DNA of 64,000 nt from an uncultured Hyphomonas sp. (GTDB lineage Bacteria; Pseudomonadota; Alphaproteobacteria; Caulobacterales; Hyphomonadaceae), in assembly GCF_963678195.1 (NCBI RefSeq), contig NZ_OY782759.1, positions 1,612,001 through 1,676,000 on the forward strand, in the 5' to 3' direction. Positions within the stretch are counted from its first letter, which is position 1, and each line of letters opens with the position of its first letter. Shown piece by piece: positions 18,324-27,134 of this stretch. The notes under the pieces were generated by a model. It had not been told where the DNA came from, searched no databases, and saw only the letters and a program-made list of their open reading frames with translations. The position numbers and the translations under genes were made by a program.

Positions 18324-19352
18324 ATGAGCAGGGTAGAGTCGCCATATCTGGTGTTCCTCGGCGACGAGACACGACCTCTGATGGCCAAAACGGGGATCGG
18401 TATTGTCCAGTGGGCACCTGAAAGCTGTCTCGGCCAGTGCCGACTGTCCGATCAGGCGATCGATCTCGGGCTGCCGGACCTGTCGCCAGCTGAGGCGGCC
18501 GCGAAAGGTGCACGGACGCTGGTTATCGGCGTGGCGAATGTCGGCGGGACGATTCCGTCAACCTGGCGGCAGACGCTGAGCGAGGCGCTGGATGCCGGGC
18601 TGGACGTTGTCGCGGGGATGCATGAGCGACTTCGTTCGGATCCAAAGCTCGCCGCGCTCGCAGACAAGAGATCCCGGAAGCTGGTCGATCTTCGCGATCC
18701 GCCGTCCGAGCTTCCGATCGGTACAGGGAAACCCCGGACCGGCAGGCGCGTGCTGACGGTGGGGACAGATTGTGCCGTCGGCAAGAAATACACGGCGCTG
18801 GCTATCTGGCGCGAATTGCGCGAACGCGGGCAGCAGGCGGACTTTTGCGCGACGGGTCAGACCGGAGTCCTGATTTCGGGCAAGGGGTTCGCAATCGACA
18901 GTGTTGTGAGCGATTTCATTTCAGGCGCAGCGGAGTTTTTGTCTCCCACCAATGCCCCTGACCATTGGGATATTATCGAAGGACAGGGCTCAATCTTTCA
19001 TCCCGCTTATGCCGGTGTGTCACTTGGTCTTCTGCATGGTAGTCAACCCGAAGCCATCGTGCTTTGCCATGAGGCGGGCCGTGAGCGGCTCGGATTTTTT
19101 GAAGATTTCCCGATCCCGGATGTCGGCCTTGCCATCGATCGCTATCTGGAGGCCGCTCGGCTGACCAGTCCCGGCGTGCGGTGTGCAGCGATCAGCTTGA
19201 ACACAAGCCGCCTCGGTGAAGCCGAAGCAGACAGGCTTTGCAAGGAGATGACGGAGGCGTTTGCCTTCCCTGTTACTGACCCCATCAGAATGGGTGCTGG
19301 GCGGATCGTTGATGCGCTTCTCTCGGTTCCGGCACGGATGCCGGCCCCATGA
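18324..19352 (+). CDS. dgcN: DUF1611-family D-glutamate N-acetyltransferase (DgcN-like)
   Basis: A 342-residue DUF1611 protein. In the marine D-glutamate pathway, DgcN acetylates D-glutamate to N-acetyl-D-glutamate. A P-loop (TVGTDCAVGKKYTAL) is at about residues 146-158, and a second conserved block reads IIEGQGSIFHPAYAGVSLGL. Two ATGs lie 6 bases apart; the second (18324) is better spaced from GGAG at 18312. It overlaps the next gene, a DgcA-like epimerase, by 4 bases. That pairing is what supports the functional name; family membership alone would not. Confidence 0.82.
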   Translation: MSRVESPYLVFLGDETRPLMAKTGIGIVQWAPESCLGQCRLSDQAIDLGLPDLSPAEAAAKGARTLVIGVANVGGTIPSTWRQTLSEALDAGLDVVAGMHERLRSDPKLAALADKRSRKLVDLRDPPSELPIGTGKPRTGRRVLTVGTDCAVGKKYTALAIWRELRERGQQADFCATGQTGVLISGKGFAIDSVVSDFISGAAEFLSPTNAPDHWDIIEGQGSIFHPAYAGVSLGLLHGSQPEAIVLCHEAGRERLGFFEDFPIPDVGLAIDRYLEAARLTSPGVRCAAISLNTSRLGEAEADRLCKEMTEAFAFPVTDPIRMGAGRIVDALLSVPARMPAP

Positions 19353-20323
19353 TCCGGATGACGTTCGCTCAGAGTTCCTGGGCCCTGAAGCAGCCCTTGA
19401 AATTTGCATTTGCCGAACTCACTGCCATCGACGTTCTGACCGTCGAGTTGACTTCCGGCGACCTTCGCGGCCGGGGCGAAGGCATCGGCGTCTTCTTCCG
19501 GGGGGATACACCAGAGACAGGTGCAGAGGCGCTCGCCGCTCTTGGGGATGGCTTCGTTGACGTGGAAACGGCAAAAGCTATCTGTGGTCGGCTTGACTCT
19601 TATGCTGCGCGTAATGCCCTCGATTGCGCCCTCTGGGACTTGCAATGTAAGGAAGGCGGGACCTCAATCCGTAGGCTGATCGGTAGTCCGGACGGGCCTG
19701 TGGATACGTTCGAGACGATCAGTTTGGGCCCACCGGACGCCATGGCTGCGGCTGCGCGTGAGGTAGCGGGCAATCGGCTCAAGCTGAAAGTCAACGGCCC
19801 GGGGATCATCGAGCAGGTCCGGGCAGTAAGGGGCGCCCGCGGCGATGCGATCCTTATGGCGGATGCCAACCAGGATCTCAGTTTCGAGCGATTGCAGGAA
19901 GTGGTCCCTTCGCTCGCCGAAATGGGGCTGGTCCTGCTGGAGCAGCCTCTTCCTGCCGGGCAGGATTCCTGTCTGTCGGATTTCCGGTCGCCGGTTCCAC
20001 TTTGCGCGGATGAAAGCTGCTTCTCAGCGGAAGACGTCGCAGGGGTGGCCGGGCGGTACGATGCCGTAAACATAAAGCTCGACAAGGCCGGTGGTCTGAC
20101 CGGAGGACTTGCCGTGCTGGCCGAGGCGCGCCGGCATGGTTTGGGGACGCTGGTGGGCTGTATGGCGGGAACATCGCTTTCGATGGCTCCGGCGCTGGCG
20201 CTCGCTGCCATGTGCGATTTTGCAGATCTCGACGGGCCGCTTCTACTTGCGGACGATTACAACAATGCTGCGCGATACATGAACGGTGTGGTTCATGCGC
20301 CACAGGCAGAATTCTGGGGATGA
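19349..20323 (+). CDS. dgcA: Enolase-superfamily epimerase/racemase (DgcA-like)
   Basis: A 324-residue dipeptide-epimerase-type enolase-superfamily enzyme. DgcA racemises N-acetyl-D-glutamate to the L form; relatives epimerise L-Ala-D/L-Glu from murein. Visible residues are the KxK acid/base motif (LKLKVN, Lys145 and Lys147), metal ligands in MADAN (Asp172), LLEQP (Glu198) and CADES (Asp221), the opposite-face lysines in NIKLDKAGG, and the specificity loop CMAGTS. Its start overlaps the dgcN stop (ATGA). Dipeptide epimerase activity is the main alternative. Confidence 0.85.
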   Translation: MIRMTFAQSSWALKQPLKFAFAELTAIDVLTVELTSGDLRGRGEGIGVFFRGDTPETGAEALAALGDGFVDVETAKAICGRLDSYAARNALDCALWDLQCKEGGTSIRRLIGSPDGPVDTFETISLGPPDAMAAAAREVAGNRLKLKVNGPGIIEQVRAVRGARGDAILMADANQDLSFERLQEVVPSLAEMGLVLLEQPLPAGQDSCLSDFRSPVPLCADESCFSAEDVAGVAGRYDAVNIKLDKAGGLTGGLAVLAEARRHGLGTLVGCMAGTSLSMAPALALAAMCDFADLDGPLLLADDYNNAARYMNGVVHAPQAEFWG

Positions 20324-21099
20324 TGGGCATGTCAGCACTTAAAGGACAGACGGCGCTTGTTACCGGCGGGGCGCGTGGAATCGGTTTTGCCATCGCCGGA
20401 CAACTGGCAGAGCAGGGTGCGAGAATTGCGATTGCCGATCTCGACCAGAGCCAGATGGATGTGGCGCGCCAAGCGCTCGAAGCGATTGGCGCGCAGGTGA
20501 TCTGTATCCCGTTGGATGTGAGTTCCAGTGAACAGTGCAATGTGGCGGTTGAAGCTGCGTCGGAATTCGGCGGTGGTCGGCTGGAGGTAATGGTTCACAG
20601 CGCCGGGATCGGTCTCGAGCGTGGTTTTCTCGAAACAAGTGATGACGATTGGGCGAGGATGATCGATGTCGATCTTTCGGGCGCCTTCTATTGTTGCCGC
20701 GCAGCTGGCCGGAAGATGAAAGCTGCGGGGTATGGCAGGATCGTCAATATCGCTTCGACCGCCGGCATTGCCGGCGGTACAGGCCGCGCAGCTTATGGGA
20801 GTGCAAAGGGTGGAGTAATCATGCTGTCCCGGGTGTTGGCCGTAGAACTCGCGACAAATGGCGTGACGGTAAACGCCCTTGCCCCCGGCGCTATCGAGAC
20901 GGACCTGGTTGCGAAAATGCACAGCGAGACCACGCGGCGGGTGTACCGGCGTGCCATTCCGGCAGACCGGTACGGAACACCGGATGAGGTTGCCGCTGCC
21001 GCCGTGTTCCTGGCCAGCCCGGCAGCGGCCTACATCACCGGTCATGTGCTGGCCGTAGATGGCGGGTTCCTCGCTGCAGGCGTGCTTCACAAGGAGTGA
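20320..21099 (+). CDS. Short-chain dehydrogenase/reductase
   Basis: A 259-residue classical SDR with the NAD(P) motif TGGARGIGFAIAG, the NNAG-equivalent HSAG, and the catalytic YxxxK (AYGSAKGG). An acidic residue after strand 2 (IADLDQ) favours NAD. The C-terminus has the usual ITGHVLAVDGG. Its ATG overlaps the dgcA stop, so it is translationally coupled to the D-glutamate genes. What alcohol or ketone it acts on is unknown. Confidence 0.9.
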   Translation: MMGMSALKGQTALVTGGARGIGFAIAGQLAEQGARIAIADLDQSQMDVARQALEAIGAQVICIPLDVSSSEQCNVAVEAASEFGGGRLEVMVHSAGIGLERGFLETSDDDWARMIDVDLSGAFYCCRAAGRKMKAAGYGRIVNIASTAGIAGGTGRAAYGSAKGGVIMLSRVLAVELATNGVTVNALAPGAIETDLVAKMHSETTRRVYRRAIPADRYGTPDEVAAAAVFLASPAAAYITGHVLAVDGGFLAAGVLHKE

Positions 21100-21165
21100 T
21101 GGCCGATTACGCCGGCAAGGCGATTGAGGTTGTCGCAAGACGGCGTGTATGGTTATACCAGCAAC

Positions 21166-21936
21166 ATGAACGCGACCTCAGTTTCCGATGATTCCCCGCC
21201 GGCTGAACCTTCAAGCTTTGTGGATACGCTGAACCTGCGTCTGCAGGAGGATCCTCCGAGCCGGAAGGGGGAACGTACGCGCAGCCGTATCAAGGTTGCC
21301 ACGGCCCGCATGCTGGAACGTCTTGGCTATCACTCGATGCGTGTGCTGGACATAACGCAGGAAGCCGGCATCGCGGATGGGTCCTTTTATGTCTACTTCA
21401 AGGACAAGAGCGAAGCGGCGCTGGCGGTCCTGTCAGAGTTTGTCGAGTTCATGCCACCCGGAGGCTCTGTTGGAAGCGCCAGCCGGACGGCATTCGAGAC
21501 GATCCGTGAAACGAATTACCGCTTTATCCGGCTGGCTCGCGCCAATGCGGGGCTCATGCGCTGCATGTTGCAGGTTGTAGATGAGCATCCGGACTTCTCT
21601 ACACTGGTGCAGAAGGTCAACCGTGACTGGTACTCGCGTGTGTCCCGGAGTGTCATCCGCCATTATCCCGGCGGTGCCGTCGACGAAGATGCAATGCTGC
21701 TGATGACCTATGCGCTTGGGTCGATGATGGACGAACTTGTACGCAGGCTCGTGATCTATCCCGACCAGAACCTGCTCAAACTGACGGACAAGATAGTTCC
21801 GACTGACAAGGCTCTGGCAGATGCGTTGAGTGTCATCTGGTATCGTGCCCTGTATCCGGCGGCAGAGATTCCGAAAGGCTTGCGCGGCACTGCCGCTAAG
21901 CTGGCCGCGCTTAGCAAGGAATTGCCGCTCGATTAG
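21166..21936 (+). CDS. TetR-family regulator of module D
   Basis: A 256-residue TetR protein with a roughly 35-residue extra N-terminus. The helix-turn-helix is about residues 48-90 (SMRVLDITQEAGIADGSFYV). The ATG at 21166 is taken; an upstream TTG at 21124 is in frame. It sits between the dgc operon and the convergent PhyH/hydrolase/peptidase operon, whose last gene overlaps its end by 4 bases. It is the only regulator in module D, so it is the candidate reader of the TGAA-N2-TGACmTCA elements. Confidence 0.88.
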   Translation: MNATSVSDDSPPAEPSSFVDTLNLRLQEDPPSRKGERTRSRIKVATARMLERLGYHSMRVLDITQEAGIADGSFYVYFKDKSEAALAVLSEFVEFMPPGGSVGSASRTAFETIRETNYRFIRLARANAGLMRCMLQVVDEHPDFSTLVQKVNRDWYSRVSRSVIRHYPGGAVDEDAMLLMTYALGSMMDELVRRLVIYPDQNLLKLTDKIVPTDKALADALSVIWYRALYPAAEIPKGLRGTAAKLAALSKELPLD

Positions 21937-22757
21937 GTTTGCCCAGCCCGCCATACGGTTGGGTATTCCTCGCCTGTGAACGGGGCGCCGTCTGGCAGGT
22001 CAGGCAGGGTGGTCGGAATGGCAACCTCGCCGGTGGGCTGCCGGTATCTTGCATCATCGCCAAGCCAGCGCGTGGACAGGACACGCCGCCGGCCAGCCCT
22101 CGGATTGCCCGGTGCGCCGTGGACAACCATGCCTTGAAAAATGAGGCAGTCGCCCGGTTCAACATCCCAGGCCAGGATGTCGTACTTGTCGCGTTCGGCT
22201 TCAATGTCCGGCAATTCGGGAAGGCCGGTGCCTGTATAGGGGGTGCCATCTGCAAAGTGGGCAGGATTATAGGCGTGGCCCCATTTGTGGCTCCCGGACA
22301 CGAACTGGAGCGCGACATCCTTCGGCGCCTCATCCACCGGCAACCAGATGGAACTGACCTGCCAGCCGCTGACAGCCCAGTAGGGCTGGTCCTGATGCCA
22401 GGGCGTGCGCTCCTGAGAGCCGGGCTCTTTCACAAGCAACTGGTCGTATAGGAAGGTCGCGGTTCTCGATCCCATGATCTCACCGGCCAGCCGGGCAGCA
22501 GGTGATTCCCGGACGAATTTTTCAAAGCGCGGCGAGCGCTTCCACATGTCGAGATCGCCAAAGAACAGCTCCGCTCCGGCCGGACCATATCGCTCGGCAT
22601 TGGGCCCCGGGTTGTTCAGCGCCTCTTCGATCGCTTCCTCGACGAGGTCGAGCCAGACTTTGTCGAACGCGCCGCGCAGTATGCAGACGCCATTCTGTTC
22701 ATAGCTCTGCCGCGCCTGCTCCAGATTCAGGTCATGCATCTCGTGACCGCTCCTCAT
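21933..22757 (-). CDS. Phytanoyl-CoA dioxygenase-family (PhyH) oxygenase
   Basis: A 274-residue Fe(II)/2-oxoglutarate-type oxygenase. The iron triad is visible as His121-Gln-Asp123 (TPWHQDQPYW) and His213 (GMVVHGAPGN), with an arginine-rich stretch just after for the 2-oxoglutarate carboxylate. Family members hydroxylate acyl-CoAs, amino acids and natural products, so the substrate is open. It is third in the minus-strand operon (P1 peptidase, serine hydrolase, PhyH), with its ATG overlapping the preceding stop. Confidence 0.88.
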   Translation of the reverse strand: MRSGHEMHDLNLEQARQSYEQNGVCILRGAFDKVWLDLVEEAIEEALNNPGPNAERYGPAGAELFFGDLDMWKRSPRFEKFVRESPAARLAGEIMGSRTATFLYDQLLVKEPGSQERTPWHQDQPYWAVSGWQVSSIWLPVDEAPKDVALQFVSGSHKWGHAYNPAHFADGTPYTGTGLPELPDIEAERDKYDILAWDVEPGDCLIFQGMVVHGAPGNPRAGRRRVLSTRWLGDDARYRQPTGEVAIPTTLPDLPDGAPFTGEEYPTVWRAGQT

Positions 22758-24175
22758 TCGTTGGATTTGTAAAAGGCAAAGGTGCCGCCAGTGTAATCGA
22801 CAGTCAGGTCTGCTGCGCCTTCACCGATGTCGTTATTGAAGGAAAACACCATCTCGTCGTCATGGGCGGCGTAAAAGGTCATTCCGGATATGCGCACCAG
22901 CGGGATGGCATCTCCCGGTGCGGCCGTTCCGCCAAAACGAAGGGCCAGGCCGCCATCCTGCTCGACGATGCCGACCCGGTCGAGTCCGATCCGCATACGT
23001 CCGATATTGTAATCACCGACAAGCGTGGCGATTTCGTTTTCTGTCAGCGGTGCAGCGGAGCCTTCCGGGCGCGGCGTGCCAAAGATGATACGGGCGATCT
23101 TCTGCTCGATCCCGACAGGTGTGGGTGAGACGTCCCGCGTGTTCGCCAGGACGACGATGGAGACGTCTTCATCCGGATAATACGCCATGTAGGCTGAGAA
23201 GCCGTCAATGTCGCCGGCATGGGCAATCTTGCGGTGGCCTTCCCATTCCCGGATCACCAGTGCGCCGAGGGCATAGGGGTTCGGTTCCCCATCCGGAAAA
23301 GCCTTCTGCGTGTAGAGCGTGTCGCGAACTGCATCACCGAGAGCGTTCTTGCGGTGAACCGTGTCGATATAGTGCTGAATGTCCTGAACCGTAGAGGCGA
23401 GAGCGCCAGCCGAGAAGGGAATGAGCGGTTCCAGAAGGGGAGCGTTTTCATATCCGCTTTCTGTGCCGACATAGCCTTCAGCGCGGTGCGGAATGACACG
23501 CTCAGGCCGGTTATAATAGGTGTGATCCAGATCAAGAGGGGAAAGGATGTTCTCCTGAAGGTAGGTCTCGTAGGTCTGGCCTGAGACAGCCTCCACAATC
23601 AGGCCCAGCAGGTAGGTGCCTGAGTTGGAATAGCTGAACGCGCTGCCGGACGGGAACATCAGGTCTTTGCCTTCAAACATGTTGCGCATTTGCTGGCGCG
23701 TGAGCTTCTGCCGGGTGCCTTGGGGAAAGTCGGGCAGAGCCGTGTAGTTCACCAGGCCGGATGTATGGTTCATCAGGGTCCAGACAGGCGCATCTTTGGC
23801 TGGGCCGGTATAATCGGTAAGATAGGTGTTGACCGGCGCGGAAAGGTCTATTTTGCCAGCAGAGGCCAGTTGCGAGATGGCGATCGAAGTAAAGGACTTG
23901 GTGAGAGAGCCAATGGCGAATACGGACTCTGTCGTTGCGGGTGTTTCCTGCTCAAGGTCGGCAATACCGACGGCGGCCTCGTAGACCACCTCATCGCCCT
24001 TGCGGACCGATACGGCGAGTGCGGGGTAGGGGGCGTTTTTCTGAACCTCGCTGACAAGATCTGCGATTTCAGCAGCGGGAGTTGCCTCCATGATGGCTGG
24101 GCTGGCAGGGGCAGCTGAGGCACAGCTGGTCAGGGTCAGGATTGCAACCGACAGGGCTAACGTACGGATCAACAT
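22754..24175 (-). CDS. Beta-lactamase-fold serine hydrolase, lipoprotein
   Basis: A 473-residue two-domain protein. The signal peptide ends in a lipobox (LTLTSC), placing it on a membrane. The catalytic SLTK and YSN (FSYSNSGTYLLG) motifs are present and HAG stands in for KTG. A C-terminal beta-rich domain of about 100 residues follows. Of two starts six bases apart, the second (24175) is better spaced from CGGAG. It lies 15-21 bases after the P1 peptidase gene. D-aminopeptidase, amidase or esterase activity are all possible; the neighbours favour peptides. Confidence 0.86.
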   Translation of the reverse strand: MLIRTLALSVAILTLTSCASAAPASPAIMEATPAAEIADLVSEVQKNAPYPALAVSVRKGDEVVYEAAVGIADLEQETPATTESVFAIGSLTKSFTSIAISQLASAGKIDLSAPVNTYLTDYTGPAKDAPVWTLMNHTSGLVNYTALPDFPQGTRQKLTRQQMRNMFEGKDLMFPSGSAFSYSNSGTYLLGLIVEAVSGQTYETYLQENILSPLDLDHTYYNRPERVIPHRAEGYVGTESGYENAPLLEPLIPFSAGALASTVQDIQHYIDTVHRKNALGDAVRDTLYTQKAFPDGEPNPYALGALVIREWEGHRKIAHAGDIDGFSAYMAYYPDEDVSIVVLANTRDVSPTPVGIEQKIARIIFGTPRPEGSAAPLTENEIATLVGDYNIGRMRIGLDRVGIVEQDGGLALRFGGTAAPGDAIPLVRISGMTFYAAHDDEMVFSFNNDIGEGAADLTVDYTGGTFAFYKSNE

Positions 24176-24196
24176 GTTCATGCTCCGGGAGGATCG

Positions 24197-25360
24197 TTAT
24201 TGTGGGACTTTGGCGGACTGGACGATTGCGCGGACACGCTCTTCCGGCAGTTCATAGACGAACCCGCCGCGCCCGCCGGGCATGTCCTCTGCGGCCACCA
24301 GTGCATTGAGGATCGCCTCTTCGGTCGCTTCGACAACGGCATCGAACATCGGGTCGAGGGCTTCGTTCGGAAGGCTGACATAGGTCGCCGGTGCGGAGGC
24401 GCCGAGCGTCACCTTGTTTGCGGTCGAAAAGGCGAGGAAGAGGTCGCCTGACAGGCTGTCGCCCTGTCCCCCGGTCCGGCCCATACCGATCGTGGCGCGC
24501 CGTGCGAGCCGCTTCAGTTGGCCCGGCAGCAGCGGTGCGTCCGTGCCGATCAGGATGATGATCGACCCGTCGCGTTCGGCATCGGACTTCGGCGCACGGA
24601 CGGGCTGAAGGTCCGTAATCATTTTCCCGACATCAATGCCGTCAATGACAAGTTGGTCACGCGCGCCATGATTGGCCTGAACGAGCACGCCGACGGTAAA
24701 GGCAGTGTCTTCGCCATAACGGGCAATGCGGGAAGATGTGCCGATGCCGCCCTTGAAGCCATAGGCGACCATACCGGTGCCGCCGCCGACGGAGCCTTCC
24801 TCGACCGGTCCGGGCCGAGCGCTGTTCAGCGCGTCGATGACGTTCTGAGAGGTGAGGGGGAAAGACCAGGCGTCATTCAGGCCGCCATCATAGGTTTCTC
24901 CCACGACAGGCAGGACGCGGCTGAACTTCACGTCATCGTTGCCTTTAAAATGTTCTGCCGTCCATTCGAGCACGCCATCGCGGGCCTCGCCGATGCCAAG
25001 CGTTCCGGTGAGTGTCACCGGGCCGAAAAAGGCCCCGAACTCCTCAATGAAGTGGGCGCCGGTGAGTTCTCCTGTGCCGTTGAAGGCAAAGTAGCCCGCG
25101 CTGACGCCTTCCGCGGCGTCCTTGCCCAGCGGGAAAACGACCGTTGCACCGGTGCGTGCGCGTCCGTCCGTCAGGGTGACCTGACCAACCTCTACGCCCG
25201 GAAGGTCCGTGATGGCGTTCAGCGGGCCGGGCTCGCCGTCAAAGGTGATGCCGATGTCGCGGGCTCTGGGGTGGGTCTGGCAGGCGGCAGTGCTTGTCAG
25301 ACATATGGCTGAAAGCGCGATTGCCAGACCGTATCTGGTAAGTTCAGAGGCAACATGCAT
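24197..25360 (-). CDS. P1-family peptidase (DmpA/BapA-like aminopeptidase), exported
   Basis: A 387-residue self-cleaving N-terminal-nucleophile hydrolase. DmpA releases L- and D-amino acids and BapA cuts beta-peptides. The ATG at 25360 follows AAGGAAA and starts a signal peptide. Family blocks are DLPGVEVGQVTL, GSVGGGTGMVAYGFKGGIG and GVLVQANHGARDQL. The likely autocleavage site is Gly265-Ser266 (ERDGSIIILIGTDAPLLP), 122 residues from the C-terminus, as in DmpA (375 residues, cut before Ser250). It is the first gene of the minus-strand operon and is divergent from an M81 peptidase. Confidence 0.88.
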   Translation of the reverse strand: MHVASELTRYGLAIALSAICLTSTAACQTHPRARDIGITFDGEPGPLNAITDLPGVEVGQVTLTDGRARTGATVVFPLGKDAAEGVSAGYFAFNGTGELTGAHFIEEFGAFFGPVTLTGTLGIGEARDGVLEWTAEHFKGNDDVKFSRVLPVVGETYDGGLNDAWSFPLTSQNVIDALNSARPGPVEEGSVGGGTGMVAYGFKGGIGTSSRIARYGEDTAFTVGVLVQANHGARDQLVIDGIDVGKMITDLQPVRAPKSDAERDGSIIILIGTDAPLLPGQLKRLARRATIGMGRTGGQGDSLSGDLFLAFSTANKVTLGASAPATYVSLPNEALDPMFDAVVEATEEAILNALVAAEDMPGGRGGFVYELPEERVRAIVQSAKVPQ

Positions 25361-25461
25361 GGCATTTCCTTTGCGGCGGGTTTCCGGTTTCCGGACACAG
25401 CGACACCGGAGCGCGGCCATGTCAAATAGCGGGGTTGCGGGATTGCTGTCTCTCGAATAAA

Positions 25462-25475
25462 TGAAGCTGACCTCA
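25462..25475 (+). promoter_or_regulatory. TGAA-N2-TGACCTCA element between divergent peptidase genes
   Basis: TGAAGCTGACCTCA lies in the 154-base gap between the P1 peptidase start (25360, minus) and the M81 peptidase start (25515, plus), so one site could control both. If it is a regulatory site, translation of the M81 gene cannot begin at the upstream ATG (25461), which it overlaps. Confidence 0.4.
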
Positions 25476-25514
25476 AAATCAATAATTTTTCTTATCGGGA
25501 TGACGGCGCAGATC

Positions 25515-27011
25515 ATGAGACTTTTTGTTGGCGGGATCAGAACGGAGACAAACACGTTCGTCGCGAGAAAAACGAGTCTGGCCGATTTTCATGCGGGTGA
25601 TGTCACCCGGGCCGGCGAGCCGTCAGTGGATGCCGGGCTCCATCCCGGCTATGCGGGCATTCTGCAGGTCGCCCATGCTGCGGGCTGGGATGTGGCGCGG
25701 GGCATCGTGGCTTATGCTGTGCCGGGCGGGCCGGTCGAGCAGGTCGTCTATGACGCGCTCCGGACGGAACTCCTGGAAGACCTCCGGAAGGCCCTGCCGG
25801 TGGACATGGTGCTGCTGGATCTTCACGGCGCCATGGTCGCGGAAGGGGAGATCGACTGCGAAGGCGACATTCTGGAAGCTGTGCGGCAGATCGTGGGTCC
25901 CGGGGTTGTGGTGGGAGCATTGCTGGACCCGCACGCCGTTCTGACCCGGAAGATGCTGGCAGGTGCAGACCTTCTCCACGCTTATAAGGAATACCCCCAT
26001 ACGGACGTGATGGAACGGGCGGTAGAGCTCTTCGGTCTTTGTAACGAGGCCCTGAAGACTGGGCGGCGGCCGGTTGCGACCATTGCGGAGTGTGGGCTCA
26101 TCGGTGGCTTCCCCACTGTGGAGCAGCCCATGGCTGGCTTCGTGTCGTGGATGCAGGAGGCTGAACGTAGACCGACAATCCGCTCCGTCTCGCTTATTCA
26201 GAGTTTCCCGTGGTGCGACCATGCGGAGGCGGGGGCAAAGCTGCTGGTTTATGCGGATGATCCGGCAGAGGGCCGCGCTGTTGCCGAAGAGGGGGGCGAA
26301 AGATTCCGCGCCTTGTTCGAGGCAGCGGCGATCCGTGCGCTGGCGCCGGACGAGGCCGCGCGAATTGTGCGCGACAATCCGGAACAGCGTTACATCCTGG
26401 CTGATGTTTCGGACAATCCGGGGGGCGGGGCGAGTGGAGATGCAACGCATGTTCTGCGCGCATTGGTTGAGAGCGGGGTGGACGGAATTGGCGTTGGTAT
26501 CCTGTATGATCCCGGTTCGCTGGAAACCGCGCGTCAGCTGGGGGAGGGGGCGGAATGTGTTTTTACGCTTGGTGGAAAGCAGTCTTCTTTCTCCGGTACG
26601 CCGCTCGTGATCCTGGGGCGGGTATCGGCTCTGGCGGATGACGACGGGGCAGGAGCGCGCGGGGCGGTTGGCGGTCCCTCGTCGGGGCCGCTCGCCCGGA
26701 TCGAGACTGTTTTTGGTGCCGTAGTTGTCGGTCGCGAACGCCGGCAGGCGCTGTCACCTTCTTTCTTTGCCGCTGTCGGGGTAGATCCGCGCGAGTACAG
26801 GTGCATCCTGCTGAAGTCCTCGGCCCATTTCCGTGCGGCCTTTGCGGATTTTGAGCATACGATTCTGGAAGTCGGTTCTCCGACTGCGATGAATACGAAT
26901 CTGGCCGAAATGCCGTTCGCCCGGATCCGGCGCCCGCTCTGGCCATTCGACCCACTGCCTCCGCTTAGGATTTGGGCGTTTGGGCCTGAGTCTGGTGCAG
27001 AAAGCGGCTGA
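25515..27011 (+). CDS. M81-family metallopeptidase (MlrC-like)
   Basis: A 498-residue protein of the MlrC family; MlrC cleaves linearised microcystin fragments, but most members are untested. The start at 25515 gives the family N-terminus MRLFVGGIRTETNTF; ATGs at 25461 and 25500 are in frame. Likely zinc residues are Asp138 and His140 (LLDPHAVLT) and His162 (KEYPHTD), with Glu11 nearby. LDLHGAMVAEGEIDCEGD and the DVSDNPGGGASGD block are family marks. No signal peptide, so cytoplasmic. It is divergent from the P1 peptidase and followed by a TonB receptor. Confidence 0.88.
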   Translation: MRLFVGGIRTETNTFVARKTSLADFHAGDVTRAGEPSVDAGLHPGYAGILQVAHAAGWDVARGIVAYAVPGGPVEQVVYDALRTELLEDLRKALPVDMVLLDLHGAMVAEGEIDCEGDILEAVRQIVGPGVVVGALLDPHAVLTRKMLAGADLLHAYKEYPHTDVMERAVELFGLCNEALKTGRRPVATIAECGLIGGFPTVEQPMAGFVSWMQEAERRPTIRSVSLIQSFPWCDHAEAGAKLLVYADDPAEGRAVAEEGGERFRALFEAAAIRALAPDEAARIVRDNPEQRYILADVSDNPGGGASGDATHVLRALVESGVDGIGVGILYDPGSLETARQLGEGAECVFTLGGKQSSFSGTPLVILGRVSALADDDGAGARGAVGGPSSGPLARIETVFGAVVVGRERRQALSPSFFAAVGVDPREYRCILLKSSAHFRAAFADFEHTILEVGSPTAMNTNLAEMPFARIRRPLWPFDPLPPLRIWAFGPESGAESG

Positions 27012-27046
27012 GCTTGCGCCTGAAGCGACGCTGGAAAAAGAAAAAT

Positions 27047-27060
27047 TGAAGTTGACATCA
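27047..27060 (+). promoter_or_regulatory. TGAA-N2-TGACATCA element upstream of the second receptor
   Basis: TGAAGTTGACATCA lies 74 bases before the TTG start of the receptor, in an AT-rich stretch. Part of it (TTGACA) could also be a -35 box. Confidence 0.4.
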
Positions 27061-27134
27061 TAATTAAATATAAGCTCTATCAGAACGTATGACTGTCCTC
27101 TGAAAATGGAGGCAGGAGCGAGGAGGGATTTGGA

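Noticed and set aside
14740-27011. Naming this the microcystin mlr cluster
   Set aside because: The M81 and beta-lactamase-fold families are broad, no MlrA-type protease is present and gene order differs, so only a general peptide-catabolism role is proposed.
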